Assembly: GCA_001599595.1 (NCBI GenBank)
Contig: BCHH01000019.1
Span: forward strand, 250,411 to 314,410
DNA length: 64,000 bases
Direction of reading: 5' to 3'
From: Beverwykella pulmonaria
Taxonomy: Eukaryota > Ascomycota > Dothideomycetes > Pleosporales > Melanommataceae
In this document: piece after piece, positions 1 to 12,800 of the stretch
How the letters are laid out: each line of letters opens with the position of its first letter
Position numbering within the stretch: the stretch's first letter is position 1
The notes under the pieces: model-generated
What the model was told of the DNA's origin: nothing
What the model saw: the letters and a program-made list of their open reading frames with translations, nothing else
The model's database searches: none
Program-made: the position numbers and the translations under genes

Positions 1-106
1 TGAAGATGCGGGCGGCCGACGTTGGCACGGTGCGTGTGAAGAAGCTGCGGTCCAGCACCCTCATGGCGCGGTTGACGGGAGGGGCAGCCATGGCGGGGGC
101 GGACAT
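1..106 (-). CDS. TRM5: tRNA (guanine-N1)-methyltransferase Trm5, N-terminal part
   Basis: The reverse strand opens with ATG at 106 and stays open to the window edge (35 codons). The visible N-terminus contains PPVNRAMRVLDRSFF followed by SAARIF, which I recognise as the conserved start of eukaryotic Trm5. Trm5 methylates N1 of guanosine-37 in tRNAs in the nucleus/cytosol and mitochondria and so protects the reading frame. A second in-frame ATG at 91 could be the start. Dual starts would fit known dual targeting, but that is inference. The gene is divergent from the kinesin gene. No catalytic domain is inside the window, so the call rests on about 25 recognisable residues. Confidence 0.7.
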   Translation of the reverse strand, partial: MSAPAMAAPPVNRAMRVLDRSFFTRTVPTSAARIF

Positions 107-641
107 GGGCCGGTGTTGTTTTGTTTGTTTGCTCAGTGCTTGTTTTTTTTGTTTCTAGGATGAAGCCGTTCGCGTTTTGTGTGCGCAGAGGTGACGTGGG
201 TACGTCTTTGGTGCCTGGCCGAATGTTGGAGGAGGACGGCTCCTGCTACGAAGAGGGCAGCACGTCCACATTGGCCTGGCTACGTTGCATAGTATCTGCC
301 ATGTTTTGCCCTATGTACTTCTGAGCGATGCTACTGGAGAGGACAAGCCGGAGCACTGTATATTGATGTTTCTATTCGACAGGGCCCAACACGTGAAATT
401 CCCCGGGTCGTGCGTCAGTGCAGGGGTTCGCGCATCCAATTTCTGAGCGCGCGGCGACCATGCACTCAACAACACCACTTCCTCCCTCCTCCGCCTCCTG
501 AGCCGCCTGGACTCCCTCAACGCCGCTGCCGTGCCATGAAGCCTCCCGGATTCCGCGCATGACACCCGCTCGTTTCGCCCGCCCACTCCGCGCTTCTGCT
601 CCCACGCAACCCCGTCCCTACCTGCACCGGAACCACCCACC
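107..641. promoter_or_regulatory. Divergent intergenic region TRM5 / kinesin-3
   Basis: This 535-bp stretch between two divergent start codons contains no supported gene. Overlapping reverse-strand reading frames here lack ATG starts or family resemblance. It presumably carries both 5' UTRs and promoters, but I see no clear TATA box or named operator. Pyrimidine-rich sequence (450-520, 575-625) precedes the kinesin ATG, which is usual for fungal promoters. Confidence 0.4.
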
Positions 642-3600
642 ATGGCGTCGGGAGGCGGGAACATCAAGGTGGTGGTGAGATGTCGGCCCTTCAACAGCAG
701 AGGTGAGCGCGCGGCATGTCTAGGCCCGGGCCCGTCGTAGCTAACGTGCTGCAGAGAAGGACCGCAATGCACAATGTATCATCCAGATGAAGGGCGACCA
801 GACCGTCATCACCCCCCCTTCCAACATAGAGGCCAAGGGAAAGACGGCCAAAGCCGCCCTCGAGGGCGCCAAGACGTTTGCCTTCGACAAGTCCTACTGG
901 TCCTTCAGTCGCGACGACGAGAACTATGCCGGCCAGGACAACCTGTTCGTCGACCTCGGCAAGCCCCTTCTCGACAACGCCTTCCAGGGATACAACAACT
1001 GCATTTTCGCATATGGCCAGACGGGCTCGGGCAAGTCGTACTCGATGATGGGCTATGGCGAGGAGGCGGGTGTGATCCCCAAGATCTGCCAGAACATGTT
1101 CGAGCGGATTGAGGCCATGAAGTCGGACAAGCTCTCGAGCTGCACCGTCGAGGTCTCGTACTTGGAAATCTACAACGAGCGCGTCCGCGATCTTCTCAAC
1201 CCCTCGACCAAGGGTAATCTGAGGGTCCGCGAGCATCCCTCCACCGGCCCGTACGTCGAGGATCTGGCCAAGCTCGTCGTGCGGTCGTTCTCCGAAATCG
1301 AAAACTTGATGGACGAAGGAAACAAGGCCCGCACCGTGGCTGCCACCAACATGAACGAAACGTCCTCCCGCTCCCACGCCGTATTCACCCTCACCCTCAC
1401 GCAAAAACAGCACGATGTCAAGACCAGCATGAGCGGCGAGAAAGTGGCAAAGATCAGTCTGGTCGATTTGGCCGGTTCGGAGAGAGCGCAGTCTACGGGC
1501 GCTACAGGCGCCCGGTTGAAGGAAGGTGCCGAGATCAACAGGTCCCTGTCCACGCTGGGCCGTGTGATTGCTGCGCTGGCAGACAGGTCTACCGGGAAAA
1601 AGAAGAATGCACAAGTGCCCTACCGAGACTCTATCCTCACGTGGCTACTGAAAGACTCTCTCGGAGGCAACAGCTTGACTGCTATGATTGCAGCCATTTC
1701 CCCGGCCGACATCAACTTCGACGAGACTCTTTCCACCCTCCGCTATGCCGACTCCGCCAAGCGCATCAAGAACCATGCCGTGGTCAACGAGGATCCGAAC
1801 GCACGAATGATACGAGAATTGAAGGAGGAGCTGGCACAGCTCCGCTCCAAGCTCAGCGGCGGTGGTTCTCCCGGCATGCTGGAAGAGCAGTATTCGCCCG
1901 ACACGCCTCTGGAGAAGCAAATTGTTTCGATTGTGCAGCCTGATGGAACCGTAAAGAAAGTGTCCAAAGCCGAAATCGTAGAACAGCTGAACCAGTCAGA
2001 GAAGCTGTACGAGGATCTCAATCAGACCTGGGAAGAGAAGCTTCAGAAGACCGAGAATATCCACAAGGAACGAGAGGCTGCACTAGAAGAACTGGGGATC
2101 AGCATCGAGAAGGGCTTTGTTGGCTTATCGACCCCCAAGAAGATGCCCCATTTGGTCAACTTGAGCGACGATCCTCTCCTCGCGGAGTGTCTGGTTTACA
2201 ACCTGAAGCCTGGAACAACGACCGTCGGAAACGTCGACGCCAACGGTCAAACCGCAGAAATCAGGCTGAATGGGTCGCAAATCCTGCATGATCACTGCAC
2301 TTTTGAGAACGTAGATGGCGCCGTCACAATTATCCCGAAGGATAACGCAGGCGTCATGGTCAATGGCATTCGCATCGAAAAGCCCAAGCGTCTCAGGAGT
2401 GGCTTCCGCATTATCCTGGGCGACTTCCACATCTTTCGATTCAACAACCCACAAGAAGCCCGGGCCGAGCGCGCCGATTTGGGCAGCAGCTTACTCCGTC
2501 ACTCAGTAACGGCAAGCCAACTTGGTTCCCCCTCACCGCGGCCTGGCCATAACAGATCTTGGAGCACCATCAGCGTCAGTCGACCCGAGTCGGAATTCGA
2601 TTCAGAAAGTCCACGGGCGCTGTCCCCCGCCCCATTCCAACGCTCCGGCCGCGATTCGGACTGGTCTTTTGCCCGGAAGGAGGCCGTCACTGCGCTCTTG
2701 GGCCCTGACCAGAAGATTGCCGCTCTCTCGGATGAGGAATTTGACAACTTGTTTAACGACCTTCAACAACTACGTGCGACACGCAAGGCCCGACCGGAAA
2801 GCCGATTATTCGACAACGAGGAAGACATGGACTCGGTGAGTTCTTACCCGATCCGGGAAAAGTATGCGTCTACTGGTACCATCGACAACTTCTCCTTGGA
2901 CACTATGTTGACGATGCCTTCAACGCCACGCCTAGGCGACGATGAGGAGCCCCTCCGACTCGTGAGAGAGGATATGCAAACCAAGCTTGATAAGCAGAAA
3001 GAGGAGTATTCGGCCAAGCTGAAATCTGCCGAAGAAGCAAACGTCGAGATCGAGGAGATCAAAGTAGAGAAGGCAAAGATGGAAGAAAATTTACGTGTCG
3101 TGAAGGAAGAGATGCAGAAACAACTCGCAGAGCAAAAGAAGGAATTCCGCCGTCAACTACAAGAACTTGGGCATGAGCCTCCACCAGAGACAAATGGCTC
3201 AACTGCAACGGAACCATCGGAAAAACAGCTTGCATTGGCCAAAAACGTTTTCCAGCAATGGCGGCAGCGCAAGTACGTCACCATGGCAGAGACCATACTA
3301 CAAAACGCAGCGACTTTGAAGGAGGCTCAAGTCATGAGCCAGCAGATGGACAAACACGTCGTGTTCCAATTCTGCATCGTCGAAGTCGGGCATTCGTTCG
3401 CCTCATCATACGACCTCGTTCTAAATGGCATCGCTGGAGAGGATGACGAATTCCTCGAAAGTACATCAAAACCTTGTGTTGGGATAAGAGTCATCGATTT
3501 CAAAAACCAAGTCGTGCATCTGTGGTCGCTGCAAAAGCTCCGGTTTCGCGTGCGATTGATGCATCAAATGCACCAGTACATGAATCGGCCAGAATATCTC

Positions 3601-5517
3601 CAGCACTTCAGTCTGGAGAATCCCTTCTCGGAACCCTGTATGCCGGAATTTTCTCGCATCGGTGATGTGGACGTTCCGCTGTCGGCTGTCTTCGAATCTC
3701 GTGTCCAAGACTTCAACTTAGACGTAATCTCGCCCTACACCGCCAACGTAGTTGGTATCATTCGGCTTGCTCTCGAGCCCTCTTCCGCCGAAGCCCCTTC
3801 CACTACCTTGAAGTTCAACGTCGTAATGCATGACCTCATCGGGTTTCCAGAGAGAGAAGGTACTCAAGTGCATGCTCAGCTGTTTGTGCCTGGCATTTCT
3901 GACGAGGGTGGTGCTACGACTACCCAAATGATCACTGATTTTGATGAAGGGCCAGTACGGTTTGAAAGCGTTCATAGTATGAGCCTACCATATCCCAGCC
4001 CCCGCACGACCTTTCTTCGGGTGTCGATATTCGCCAAAGTCTCTACCATGCATCTTGATAAGCTGCTCAGCTGGGATGACATGCGGGATTCAGCAGCGAA
4101 GCCAAAGCAGAAACGACGAAATGCACGTCTTCCCGAGTCAGAGTTTTACACCGAAGACCATCATGACATCTTCTCGAGAGTGCAAGTCCACGAGATCTCC
4201 GAAGATGGGACGTACCAGCCTGTCGAGGTCCTGCAGAGCGGCATCATGGATTCAGGGGCATATCAACTCCACCAAGGTCTCCAGCGTCGAATCGTGGTCA
4301 ACCTTACTCATACTTCTGGAGAGACTCTACAATGGAAAGATGTGACCTCGATGCGTGTGGGACGTGTGCGCCTCATCGACGCATCCGGCAATGCACCAGC
4401 GCTCGACAGCCCGATCAGAGAGGTGCCCGTCAAACTCGTCTCCGCACCCGTCGTGAAAGACAATGCCGATGGTACGACCAACGTAACCTTTATTGGCCAG
4501 TGGGATTCTAGCATGCATACATCTCTTCTCCTGGATAGAGTAACCCCTGACAAATACCGCGTCCAAGCCTCGCTTCTTTGGAACGTGAGCAGCACAAAAT
4601 TTGCCCAACCCATGGTCTTCTCCCTCGATTTATGCATGCAAATCCGGGGCCGTACGTACATACGTCCCACATCCATGTTCATGCAGCTCTGGAACTCCAC
4701 ACGGGTTGTACACTCTACGGTTGGCATTTTTGCCGTCGGCATAAAACCCTCATCCGTAAAGCGAGCCACGGATCTGTGGCGCATGGACACAAAAGACGAC
4801 TATGTCAAGGGCGAAGAAGCACTCTTAGGCTGGACCCCGCGCGGCGTCTCCCTTTTGCGAGACTTTATGACGACTGAAAAGCGGCGCCGCCGAATCGCAG
4901 AAATCGAAATCGCACGCTCAGTCCTCAGCACCAAAGCCCTAACCACATTCCCCTCCTCAGCCTCCACCACGACCTTCGACGAGCGCCAAAAAGCACTCCT
5001 CGAACGCGCGCTCACACTCTGGAGAACGAAAAAGGCGCCAGCTGAAATAATATTGAATCCAACGAATCTGGAACCTCCGACTAACGGCGCGGCTTTCGCA
5101 CCCCAATCCCCGTCTCCATCTCCAACACCCAGTCTCCTCGCCACCGTACGCTTTGTGGCCAAGAACCCGAACCTCCTCAAGGGCGGATACCTTCTTACCC
5201 CTGACACCACGAACACTAAATGGGTACGCCGGTACGTCGAGCTGCGGAAACCTTACTTGCACATCTACTCGGTCCCCGAGGGCGACGAGCTCAACGCCAT
5301 CAATCTAGGGAATTCGCGCATCGATCACAGTCCGCAGATTGCGAGGTTGCTGGCGCATGGCGCGCAGCAATTGAGTACGTGTGTGTGGGCGGTGTTCGCC
5401 AAGAGTAATACGTACTTATTCCGGGCGAGAAGTGAGAGGGAGAAAATTGAGTGGATCCTCCGGATTGACCAGAGTTATTTCTCGAGCAGTGGGGAAGATA
5501 CTCCTGAGGAACTTTGA
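642..5517 (+). CDS. uncA: Kinesin-3 motor (Unc104/UncA family) with FHA and PH domains
   Basis: Plus-end-directed microtubule motor that carries endosomes and vesicles in hyphae. Exon 1 is 642-702 and exon 2 is 755-5517, with one 52-nt intron (donor GTGAGC, branch CTAAC). Splicing restores the motor start KVVVRCRPFNSREK and gives 1607 aa. Visible features: P-loop GQTGSGKS at residues 108-115, switch I NETSSRSHA, switch II LVDLAGSERA, the neck region, an FHA domain at roughly residues 490-600, coiled coil around residues 770-830 (charged heptads), and a C-terminal PH domain ending near residue 1600 that would bind phosphoinositides on cargo. The length and domain order match fungal UncA/Unc104 rather than kinesin-1. 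The 4.7-kb second exon is uninterrupted. The start is chosen because it restores the conserved motor N-terminus. Confidence 0.95.
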
Positions 5518-6464
5518 CGGCGATGATCTAGTGGTATCGTATTTGCATGGGATTATTTGGCTGTTGTATATGTACAGGATGGCTTGTCTTGTTTACGATG
5601 GATAGACTGGTGTCCTGACGGACTTGCACTTTCTTTTGTTACTATTGGCTAGATGGGTGGACGGTATTCCTCTGATTCGGCGTTTGAGCTTTGATATGCG
5701 GATTTGCACTTTGGATACCCCCGGGCTTGGACTTATAGCTTAGAACGTTCGCTCATATGGAAGATAATTGTAACTGTGTAAAAGGATCTATTGCCATGTC
5801 TTGGTGCCGTCATGGCCGACTTGTCCATGTACTCGAATGATCTTCACTCTCTGCATGCAAGTTCGATGATAGACGTATTCCACAGGCAGGCCGTTGGTGA
5901 TTGAATTTGCCGACTGGTATCTAGTATCCTAACTCTCCAAGTTACGCTTCTAGCTAGAATTCTCTACCCATCTTAGCTATTCCCATGTCCATCTCCATCG
6001 CGTCTTCACTAGGCGTAAAGGACTCGTTGCTCAACCACCACATGACCTTCAAGCCCTGAAGAGCCGACAAGCTAGTGCACTATAGATCAACAACCAAGAG
6101 ACCCTATCCCACTGTCAGTCCTGGATTTACTTCATAACCGCTTCAGCACACTCAATTGGTCGCTCTGGATGGACCATGCATACTTGTGTGGCTAAGACGG
6201 GTTCTAACGACCTTGATATTATCACCGTATTTCTTCTGCTTTCCTCCAAAGTGCGATGTGTGCACGCAAAGCTTTTGTAGGATTTGAGAGGCTAGCGTAA
6301 GTGACGTAGCTGGCATGTGGTTCACCCGCCTTTAAAACGTTCGAAAAAGAACTGGCGTCCGCAGGGTACCGGAAATTGGAGCGGGGAATGTCAAGCGATT
6401 CTATACCGCCCGTGGACTCGCCAGGTCTCTCATCGTATGGATCTGCCATTCCGAGATCGAGATT
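5518..6464. other. Intergenic region with possible kinase 3' extension
   Basis: Downstream of the kinesin stop I see no gene on the forward strand. On the reverse strand an open frame at 6449-6222 lies in the same frame as the kinase gene, directly after the kinase stop (TAA at 6467-6465), and encodes about 75 residues of unrecognised sequence. It may be the former C-terminus of the kinase cut off by a nonsense mutation, or simply 3' UTR. Confidence 0.3.
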
Positions 6465-7637
6465 TTATATACACTGACTGAGACTCCGCTTAAGACAACA
6501 TTCTCCAAAGAGTGTATATGGACTTCCATGAAGGTGCGAGTGGGACATGATTTTAGAGTCAAGGTCGGAAAATGAAGCGAGAAACTCGGAAATGGTAGGA
6601 CGGGTTGCAGGGTTCCTTGTAAGCACTCTCGCAATTATATTAACATATTCCTTCGAGGTAGAGGCGCCGAGGGCGGAAAAAAGTGTTGGAAGCCATTTGA
6701 ACACCGAATCGAGATTAGCTTGGAATGAACAATCCACTTGCGGACGAGCTCGCTTTAGTGATGCTTGAGATCCAAATGCAACAACAGCTACAATCTCAAT
6801 CAGAACACAACCAAGAGAAAACATGTCGGCTGCACGACCACTCGACTCATAAGCAGCGACTTCGGGCGCGAAATACTTAGGAGTTCCTCGCTCTCCGTTC
6901 TCAGTAGCGCTTGAGGTCAGAAATGAGAAGTCAGTCGATGTGCCGAAGTCAGTCACGAAGAGGCCATTTCGCGCCAATAAGACATTTGGAGGCTTCAGGT
7001 CTTTATGACGTATATATTGTCCGTGGAGGTAGGCGATAGCGCTAATAAGACATCCTATGGAACCGAAGAGGAGCTTGCGTAAACCTGTCAACAATGCATA
7101 ATTTACGTAGCTATTGTTTTTCGAAGGGATGACGAAGCCCAAGGCCTCGAGCCTTTCTAAGGTTTCTTCTTCTAGTTTGGAAGTAGGCGACTGATCAGGG
7201 TTTGTCTCCTTAAGTTCGCTGAGCTTCTCAAAGTCGTCTAAAAGGTCACCAAGGTCACAGATTGCGACCGGACAGAGAAGCAAACCAAGGTGCTTGTGGT
7301 GCGTGAAAGCGCCCGCAATCTTTATGATATGCTGGTGATCTAGTTTCTTCAGAATGCTAAGCTCTTTTCTGTCGTTTTCTGTAATCTTGACGCGACAGAA
7401 CCTCATCTTCCAAGCGAAGACACAGCCCATACAAGTTGTCTCATAGATCGGACCATTAATACCCTGACCGAGGAAGCGACCTTGGGTCAACGGAACCCTC
7501 TTATGGCGAGCAAACTCGACATGATTACCGCGTCCAGTGCCAGTCCAGTCGAAACTAATGAAGTTTGATGATTGGTCGAGCTCGTACGTACCGTGAAACC
7601 GCGGCGCTTCTGCAAAGTTGTTGGTACCCGTCAGCAT
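6465..7637 (-). CDS. Serine/threonine protein kinase, fungal accessory type
   Basis: From ATG 7637 the frame gives 390 residues. Kinase hallmarks are all present: glycine loop LGQGINGPIYE (residues 56-66), the ATP-anchoring lysine in VFAWKMRF (residue 77), catalytic loop HKDLKPPNV (HRD changed to HKD, as in many kinases), DFG in VTDFGTSTDF, activation-segment end GTPKYFAPE, subdomain IX DMFSLGCVL and the RPT motif near the end. A charged insert of about 50 residues sits between the N-lobe and the catalytic loop. Substrate and pathway are unknown. The frame continues upstream without an ATG until TAA at 7748-7746, after which the same frame holds a Bud6-like domain. The gene may therefore be the surviving C-terminal half of a longer broken gene, or an independent gene starting at 7637. 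Another same-frame TAA ends it at 6465. Confidence 0.65.
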   Translation of the reverse strand: MLTGTNNFAEAPRFHGTYELDQSSNFISFDWTGTGRGNHVEFARHKRVPLTQGRFLGQGINGPIYETTCMGCVFAWKMRFCRVKITENDRKELSILKKLDHQHIIKIAGAFTHHKHLGLLLCPVAICDLGDLLDDFEKLSELKETNPDQSPTSKLEEETLERLEALGFVIPSKNNSYVNYALLTGLRKLLFGSIGCLISAIAYLHGQYIRHKDLKPPNVLLARNGLFVTDFGTSTDFSFLTSSATENGERGTPKYFAPEVAAYESSGRAADMFSLGCVLIEIVAVVAFGSQASLKRARPQVDCSFQANLDSVFKWLPTLFSALGASTSKEYVNIIARVLTRNPATRPTISEFLASFSDLDSKIMSHSHLHGSPYTLFGECCLKRSLSQCI

Positions 7638-7745
7638 GGCATCGTCGCCTCTAGCTGGCCTATTCGCTGGATGGCTGTGGATTACCGACTCGGAACGATC
7701 TACGAAGTCGGAGTCTCTACCGAGGGGCAAGGTAGCGCTAGAGAC

Positions 7746-8929
7746 TTAGGTTTCCCCTTCAGAAAATCCAGGATCAGTAAGCTTGTCGTCGGGTGTTTTC
7801 TGAACAAGGCTGTCCTTTGGCAGCAGCTCTAGCGGTGGTTTGGTGCTGGAGGCGGAACTCTGGGTGCGTTCTTCTGACATGCGCCTAGAGACATTTTTTG
7901 TCTTTTCAAGTGAAGTGTGGGCAGCTAGTCGTAGTGTTGGCCACTCGAGACTGTGAAGTAGGGAGCATCTGTCACTGGCAGCATTCATAGACACATGAAT
8001 ACCCCGCCCTCTATCTGGAATAGGAGAATTCTGGATGCGTAGGAGAGGAGTTCCTTGCGTACCAAGATTCTTCTTAGTCTGGTAAGCCAAGAAACGACGT
8101 GCGACCCTCCTTTCTGGTTCTCTACTACGTTGTAGAGCTGCCAAGGCATCCTCTTGCTTCAGTGGTGGCGGTGGCGGCGGCAGCGGGAAGTCGGCAGGAT
8201 GGTTCGTTCGCCGAGGTTCTTGGTTTTTGGGCATTAGATCGCGTGAAGGATAGGGAGCAATGACGGGTACCTTCTTCATGGCGTTACTCGACAGCAAGGA
8301 ATTTATAGACTGCCGGCTAGTACCACTCGCGCGGTTTACTTGCGGGTTTGAAGAAAGTGTTTCGTATTTGGTTGGAGACACCCTCCCTGGAGTTATCAAC
8401 CAACGTGGAGGAAGCCCGGGGCCGTCAGTGACGTAGTCTGCATTCTCTTGCTGTAGGAGCAAACGTTGGTTTGCTACTTCTGCCTGTTGAGGCTCTCCTG
8501 CATCCCGGGTATTGCTAACACTGCCCTGCCGTTGGCTAGTGCTGTTGATATTTCCATCCCGCCCGTCGCGCTGTATCAGCAATTGCTGCTTCATTTTGAG
8601 GCCATGGATGAGGTTGGTGATAATGTCTCGAATGCGCGGCAGGAATGTCTCTAGACTAGCCGGCGAGACTTTCTGGCTAAGTGTCTCCTCCAATATTTCG
8701 CGCAGCAGCTCCGGTACATTTCCGAGATCCTCGGTATCAACACTGATAGCGTTGAATGCGCGTAAGGCAATGTTGAACTCGTAGCCCAGGCGCATATAGA
8801 TGTCGGACACCTCACTTTCGGTAGCGATCCTTGAGACTGGTGGGCGAGAGTTTCAAGAAGCTGTTTCGTGGCGATTAGGAGGTGGGTGACGCGCTTCTCG
8901 ATCATTGAGACCTGCTGTTGCGGCTTCAT
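7746..8929 (-). pseudogene. Broken duplicate of the N-terminal half of Bud6/Aip3
   Basis: Read on the reverse strand, the protein shows MIEKRVTHLLIATKQLLETL, then after a frame change VSDIYMRLGYEFNIALRAF, DTEDLGNVPELL, LPRIRDIITNLIHGLK, a proline-rich stretch, and ALAALQRSREPERRVARRF. I recognise this order from the conserved N-terminal region of the fungal polarisome protein Bud6/Aip3, which binds formins and actin. The first block and the rest lie in different frames, with the shift at about 8821-8833, so the copy is not translatable as one protein. The C-terminal actin/formin-binding half of Bud6 is missing. The same frame ends at TAA 7748-7746 and then runs on into the kinase. It is most likely a partial gene duplicate joined to a kinase gene. 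A sequencing error at the frame change cannot be excluded. Confidence 0.65.
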
Positions 8930-9884
8930 GTCGAGCGATTAACTCTGGAAGCACAAAAGTATCTTCAAGCCAGCGGGCACACAGTAGATGTCGTTGCCTC
9001 AGGCGGCGATAGCCCAGCTTAACCTCAGCGTAGGCAGACCGAGCGGCTACGGTCGGTGGACGAAGTCTGGTATGGAGCATTATCCTCAAAATAAGTATGA
9101 GGCTTCGAGTCTGCTTTAAGGATCGTTTTTGTATACTCTTTGGTTCACGTCTTCTAAGGAGCCTATGAAAACATGATCATTATATTACTATCTTATAGCC
9201 CTTTCTCCTCTAGGACACCTATGTATAATGAGAACTACGGCGGTGTTGGTCACTTTATCGATCGTTTTATTGACGCGATCAATCGCTGCTTTATTTGCTA
9301 CCTGGAAGCAGGAGTATGGAGGAAAGAGTATCAAGATGTGTCTTCGGTGTGATTTATGTACAGCTGATATATATATGACGGACTGATTAGTCAGTGGCAT
9401 ATCCACGTGACGTTATGGTGTCCTGGGCTTACACTACCCCCTGCTCAATCGCGACTGTGGGAATATCTTTGAATTTCGGAATACTAGGGAGAAGTCCTCT
9501 TAAGGGAGAATATGGCTCCACGCTTTAAAGAGTACTTTGACTTGAAGAACATGCATTCCGAGAGTTTCGCCGGGCGGAGAAGGGAAGTTCGAAAGGCTCC
9601 GGACGCGCTAAGGCGCAATTAGTATATATCAGCGTGTTTATATGATCATGTATCAATCGTATTATATTTAGATTCCATGATCTTTTTGGGTTTGCCTTTC
9701 AGAGTGACTGTGGCGCACCGCAGAAGGTTTCAGGAGGCTCACCCTCCATTCACCATCATCCGTGACCTCCACCAATCATCACAGTAAGCTAACATGGACA
9801 AAGCGTTCCTCCTGGCGTGCGTAAATCATTCCGTGCCTTAGCAGCTTTCCATCTCTGACCAAAGCATTGACAATATATTTCCAC
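8930..9884. other. Intergenic; open frame with no recognised product
   Basis: An open reverse frame at 9089-8853 (starting at ATG 9080) reads into the Bud6-like relic but in the frame that stops at TGA near 8853. It resembles nothing I recognise and could be the 5' part of the same broken gene. From 9090 to 9884 the sequence is AT-rich (ATATATAT-type tracts around 9185 and 9370) and I see no gene. Confidence 0.3.
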
Positions 9885-12800
9885 TCAAGATGGCACAAAC
9901 TTCTGTTCCCACCGCCCAGTACACCCATATACCATCCAGGCATACGTGTCAAATCCCGGCGGCTTCTGGGTCCCCTCCGCAGCCTCTCCATTGCACCATT
10001 TGACCGTCTGGTTTGGATCCTGGTCGTTCGCACACACTGGACTATTAAACACCGCGATACAACAGCTATCATGCGGACTTGAAAAAAGAATCGCTGTATT
10101 TGAGGGTATGCTCTGGTCTGCAAACTCAATTTCAGATACCTTTACGCACCGTGTGTTTACTGTCAGTTGGTTGGCGTGCTTGACAAACCATGCTTGTGGT
10201 GCGAAGCCTGTATTCACGCCGACGCCATAGATGCTTGGGTTTGTATCTAGGAGCCAGCCTCCTTTGCCTGTTGCAGCTGGCGTGATATCAGGTGGGAATT
10301 TGGTGGGCGGGTTGATCGTAGGTGGGACACAGGAGCTTGATATGCATTGCTGACCCGAAGGGCACTAAACGGATATTAGTAACTGGAATAAGCTTCAAGA
10401 GTAGTAGACGCTGAAAACTGGTACCTTATTACCACATTTTCCACAGTTATTAGGATCCGAGGTGATGTTTCCGCATGTGTTTGGAGGCGTCGTTGGCCTG
10501 TATATGAATTAGCACATAATCTGCCCCTACGCCCTGGGAAACACTCACGATTCAAAACTCGGATAATTAAAATTATACGGGCAGAAATCATCCCATCCTA
10601 TGTCTGAGCTGGCACTCAGCAGGCTGATTTTCCGAATTTCGTCCACCGTTTTGTCGTCAAGATTCCTATTCAGATCTGTCAGGCCCACCCCCATCATTAT
10701 ATTCGCAAAGCCGATGAGAATGCGTCTTGTATGGGCGATGCCCGCTTTGTAAAGCCTATCTCTGAACCACTTTTCATGTTCATTTCTATATTGTGACCCA
10801 CCCTCACTGTCTTTCTTCGCTCTAGGAACAATGTTAGACTTCATGGGAGCGTACTGGTGTTGTGGCACTTACAACACCTGATCTATGGCTTTAAGGGTAT
10901 TACTAAGTCGCTTTTGAGTCTCTTCTAATGCCATATATTTGCAAGCTGAGACTATATGGCCAATCGAGCATGCTCGATCTGAAGTGGTTTTGCCATCAAA
11001 TTCGGTATCGAGATCGTTTTGTTGGAACATCTTACATAGGCGTTAATAATGATCAACGAATGCGGGTCTACTAACATGGTGCTTTATCATGTTTTCCTTC
11101 CATGGGAGGACAGTGAGCATAGTTGAAGCTGTATCCTTGCCACCAATAACACTCAATAGGTCGTCCACTGGTCCGTCGGTGGCAATTTTGAAAGTACTCT
11201 TGATATTCTGGCAGCTAGAAACGGTCTTTATTAGATAGCTCCAGAATGCAGGCGGCCAATTATTTTCGTATATATGCTCAGCTATTTGTTGTCAGTCGAT
11301 GCACATTCCGTCCTGGACTTACTTACTGTTCCAGTCTGTACGCAGCGGATATACTCTATTGGCCTCAGCTTTCGTCAGCAGCGGGTCAACAGTCCAGCTT
11401 GTGAACGGGCACTTCGTAGCACACCGCAAAAGTCCCGTCTGTATGACTGGAACATCGTCGCCGAGTTTCTTTTCAGTTCTTAACGCCTTCGGACTTGGAT
11501 AGGGTTTGGTTGGGATTCTCAATGGCTCTCTATCGCAATTGAACAGCACTGTTCGTGGAGCCCTCTTCTGCAAGGTAGTTGCGTCATCTCCGCCATTAAC
11601 CTCGTTATCCCACCAATCTCGGTCCTCTTCGGCTACTCTAAGGGGACAAGTTCCTCCTCCAAACGGAAAGCACGCGGTCCCCAGATTGATGAGGTCGTTT
11701 TCCACAAAGATTGGGAAGTTTGCAATCTCAACGTCACTTGGCAGAGGCGATTTATCGAGACTCAAGGGAGAACGGGCGGCGACTCCAGCAGACTTCATGC
11801 CAATATCCGCTAGGGTGATCTTTGGCTTCGCTTTTGGTTTGAAGAATGGGATTAATTTGCCAAGCGCTGGTAAGCCATCTGATCTTTGCCTTTCCAAAGC
11901 AACAACAGATGCTTCGGCTCCGAGGGAGACGTCCACTTTGACTCCGTCCTGAAGATGTTGTTGGTCGTCAGGGCAGAACCCATTTGGGTCTGGTAGGTCA
12001 GCAATCATCGTTAGTAGTAAATTTAGAGCGAAAATAGAATTAATGGGATTGACCTACCACTTCCTGCCGTCACGTCTAATTGAAAATCGATGAACCTCAA
12101 GGCTAACCCCGCCGTGAGACCACGTTGCTCTATTTCAATTAAAAAGGGTCTATATGATAGCACCACAACTTACGTAGGACGACAAATCCCAGACCAGGAG
12201 TAACCTGTAGATAAACATCCAGAACTGCATTGATCTGGGCATCAATTTCTAGCGGTCGATATTGAACCTCAGGTATCCAACCTTGTCCCGACACCTTATT
12301 TTTTGCTAAAAAGTCGATTGTGAAGTCTGAGTTATCTGGTACATTGACACTGACACCGGCGGTAATCTTAGCATCACCTTTGATGGACTTGAGCTCGAAG
12401 CCGGCTTGAAGAGAGGCTGTTGGTCCAAGGGTCAGGATGCCTGGTACCGTCCAGGAGAATGGGAGCGGAATATCTCCAAGCTCGAGGTTCTTCTGCATCG
12501 GATTGACTCCGCTGACGCTAGTAAAATCGTAAGATCCGGAGAGAAGGAACTCCAAATTCACATCCGCGTGAATGCCGTGAGGGACAAGCGAGAGGTCAAG
12601 CCTCCTCAGACCAGTGAGCACATTTCCTTCGATCTGGCCTTCGAAGACGAGACTGCCATCAAGCCCACAGTTGACACAATTTACTCCCAAATGGACTGGT
12701 GATTCGACGCTAGGTATGTCTGGGAAGCTAATCAACTGTGTCGGGAAAGTTGCCTTCAGTGGAATATCTTTATACTTTGGGAAATTGTAATCAAGAAGCC

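Noticed and set aside
311..772. Reverse open frame of 153 codons overlapping the kinesin 5' end
   Set aside because: Shadow of the kinesin gene and its leader. No ATG in a good context and no family resemblance.
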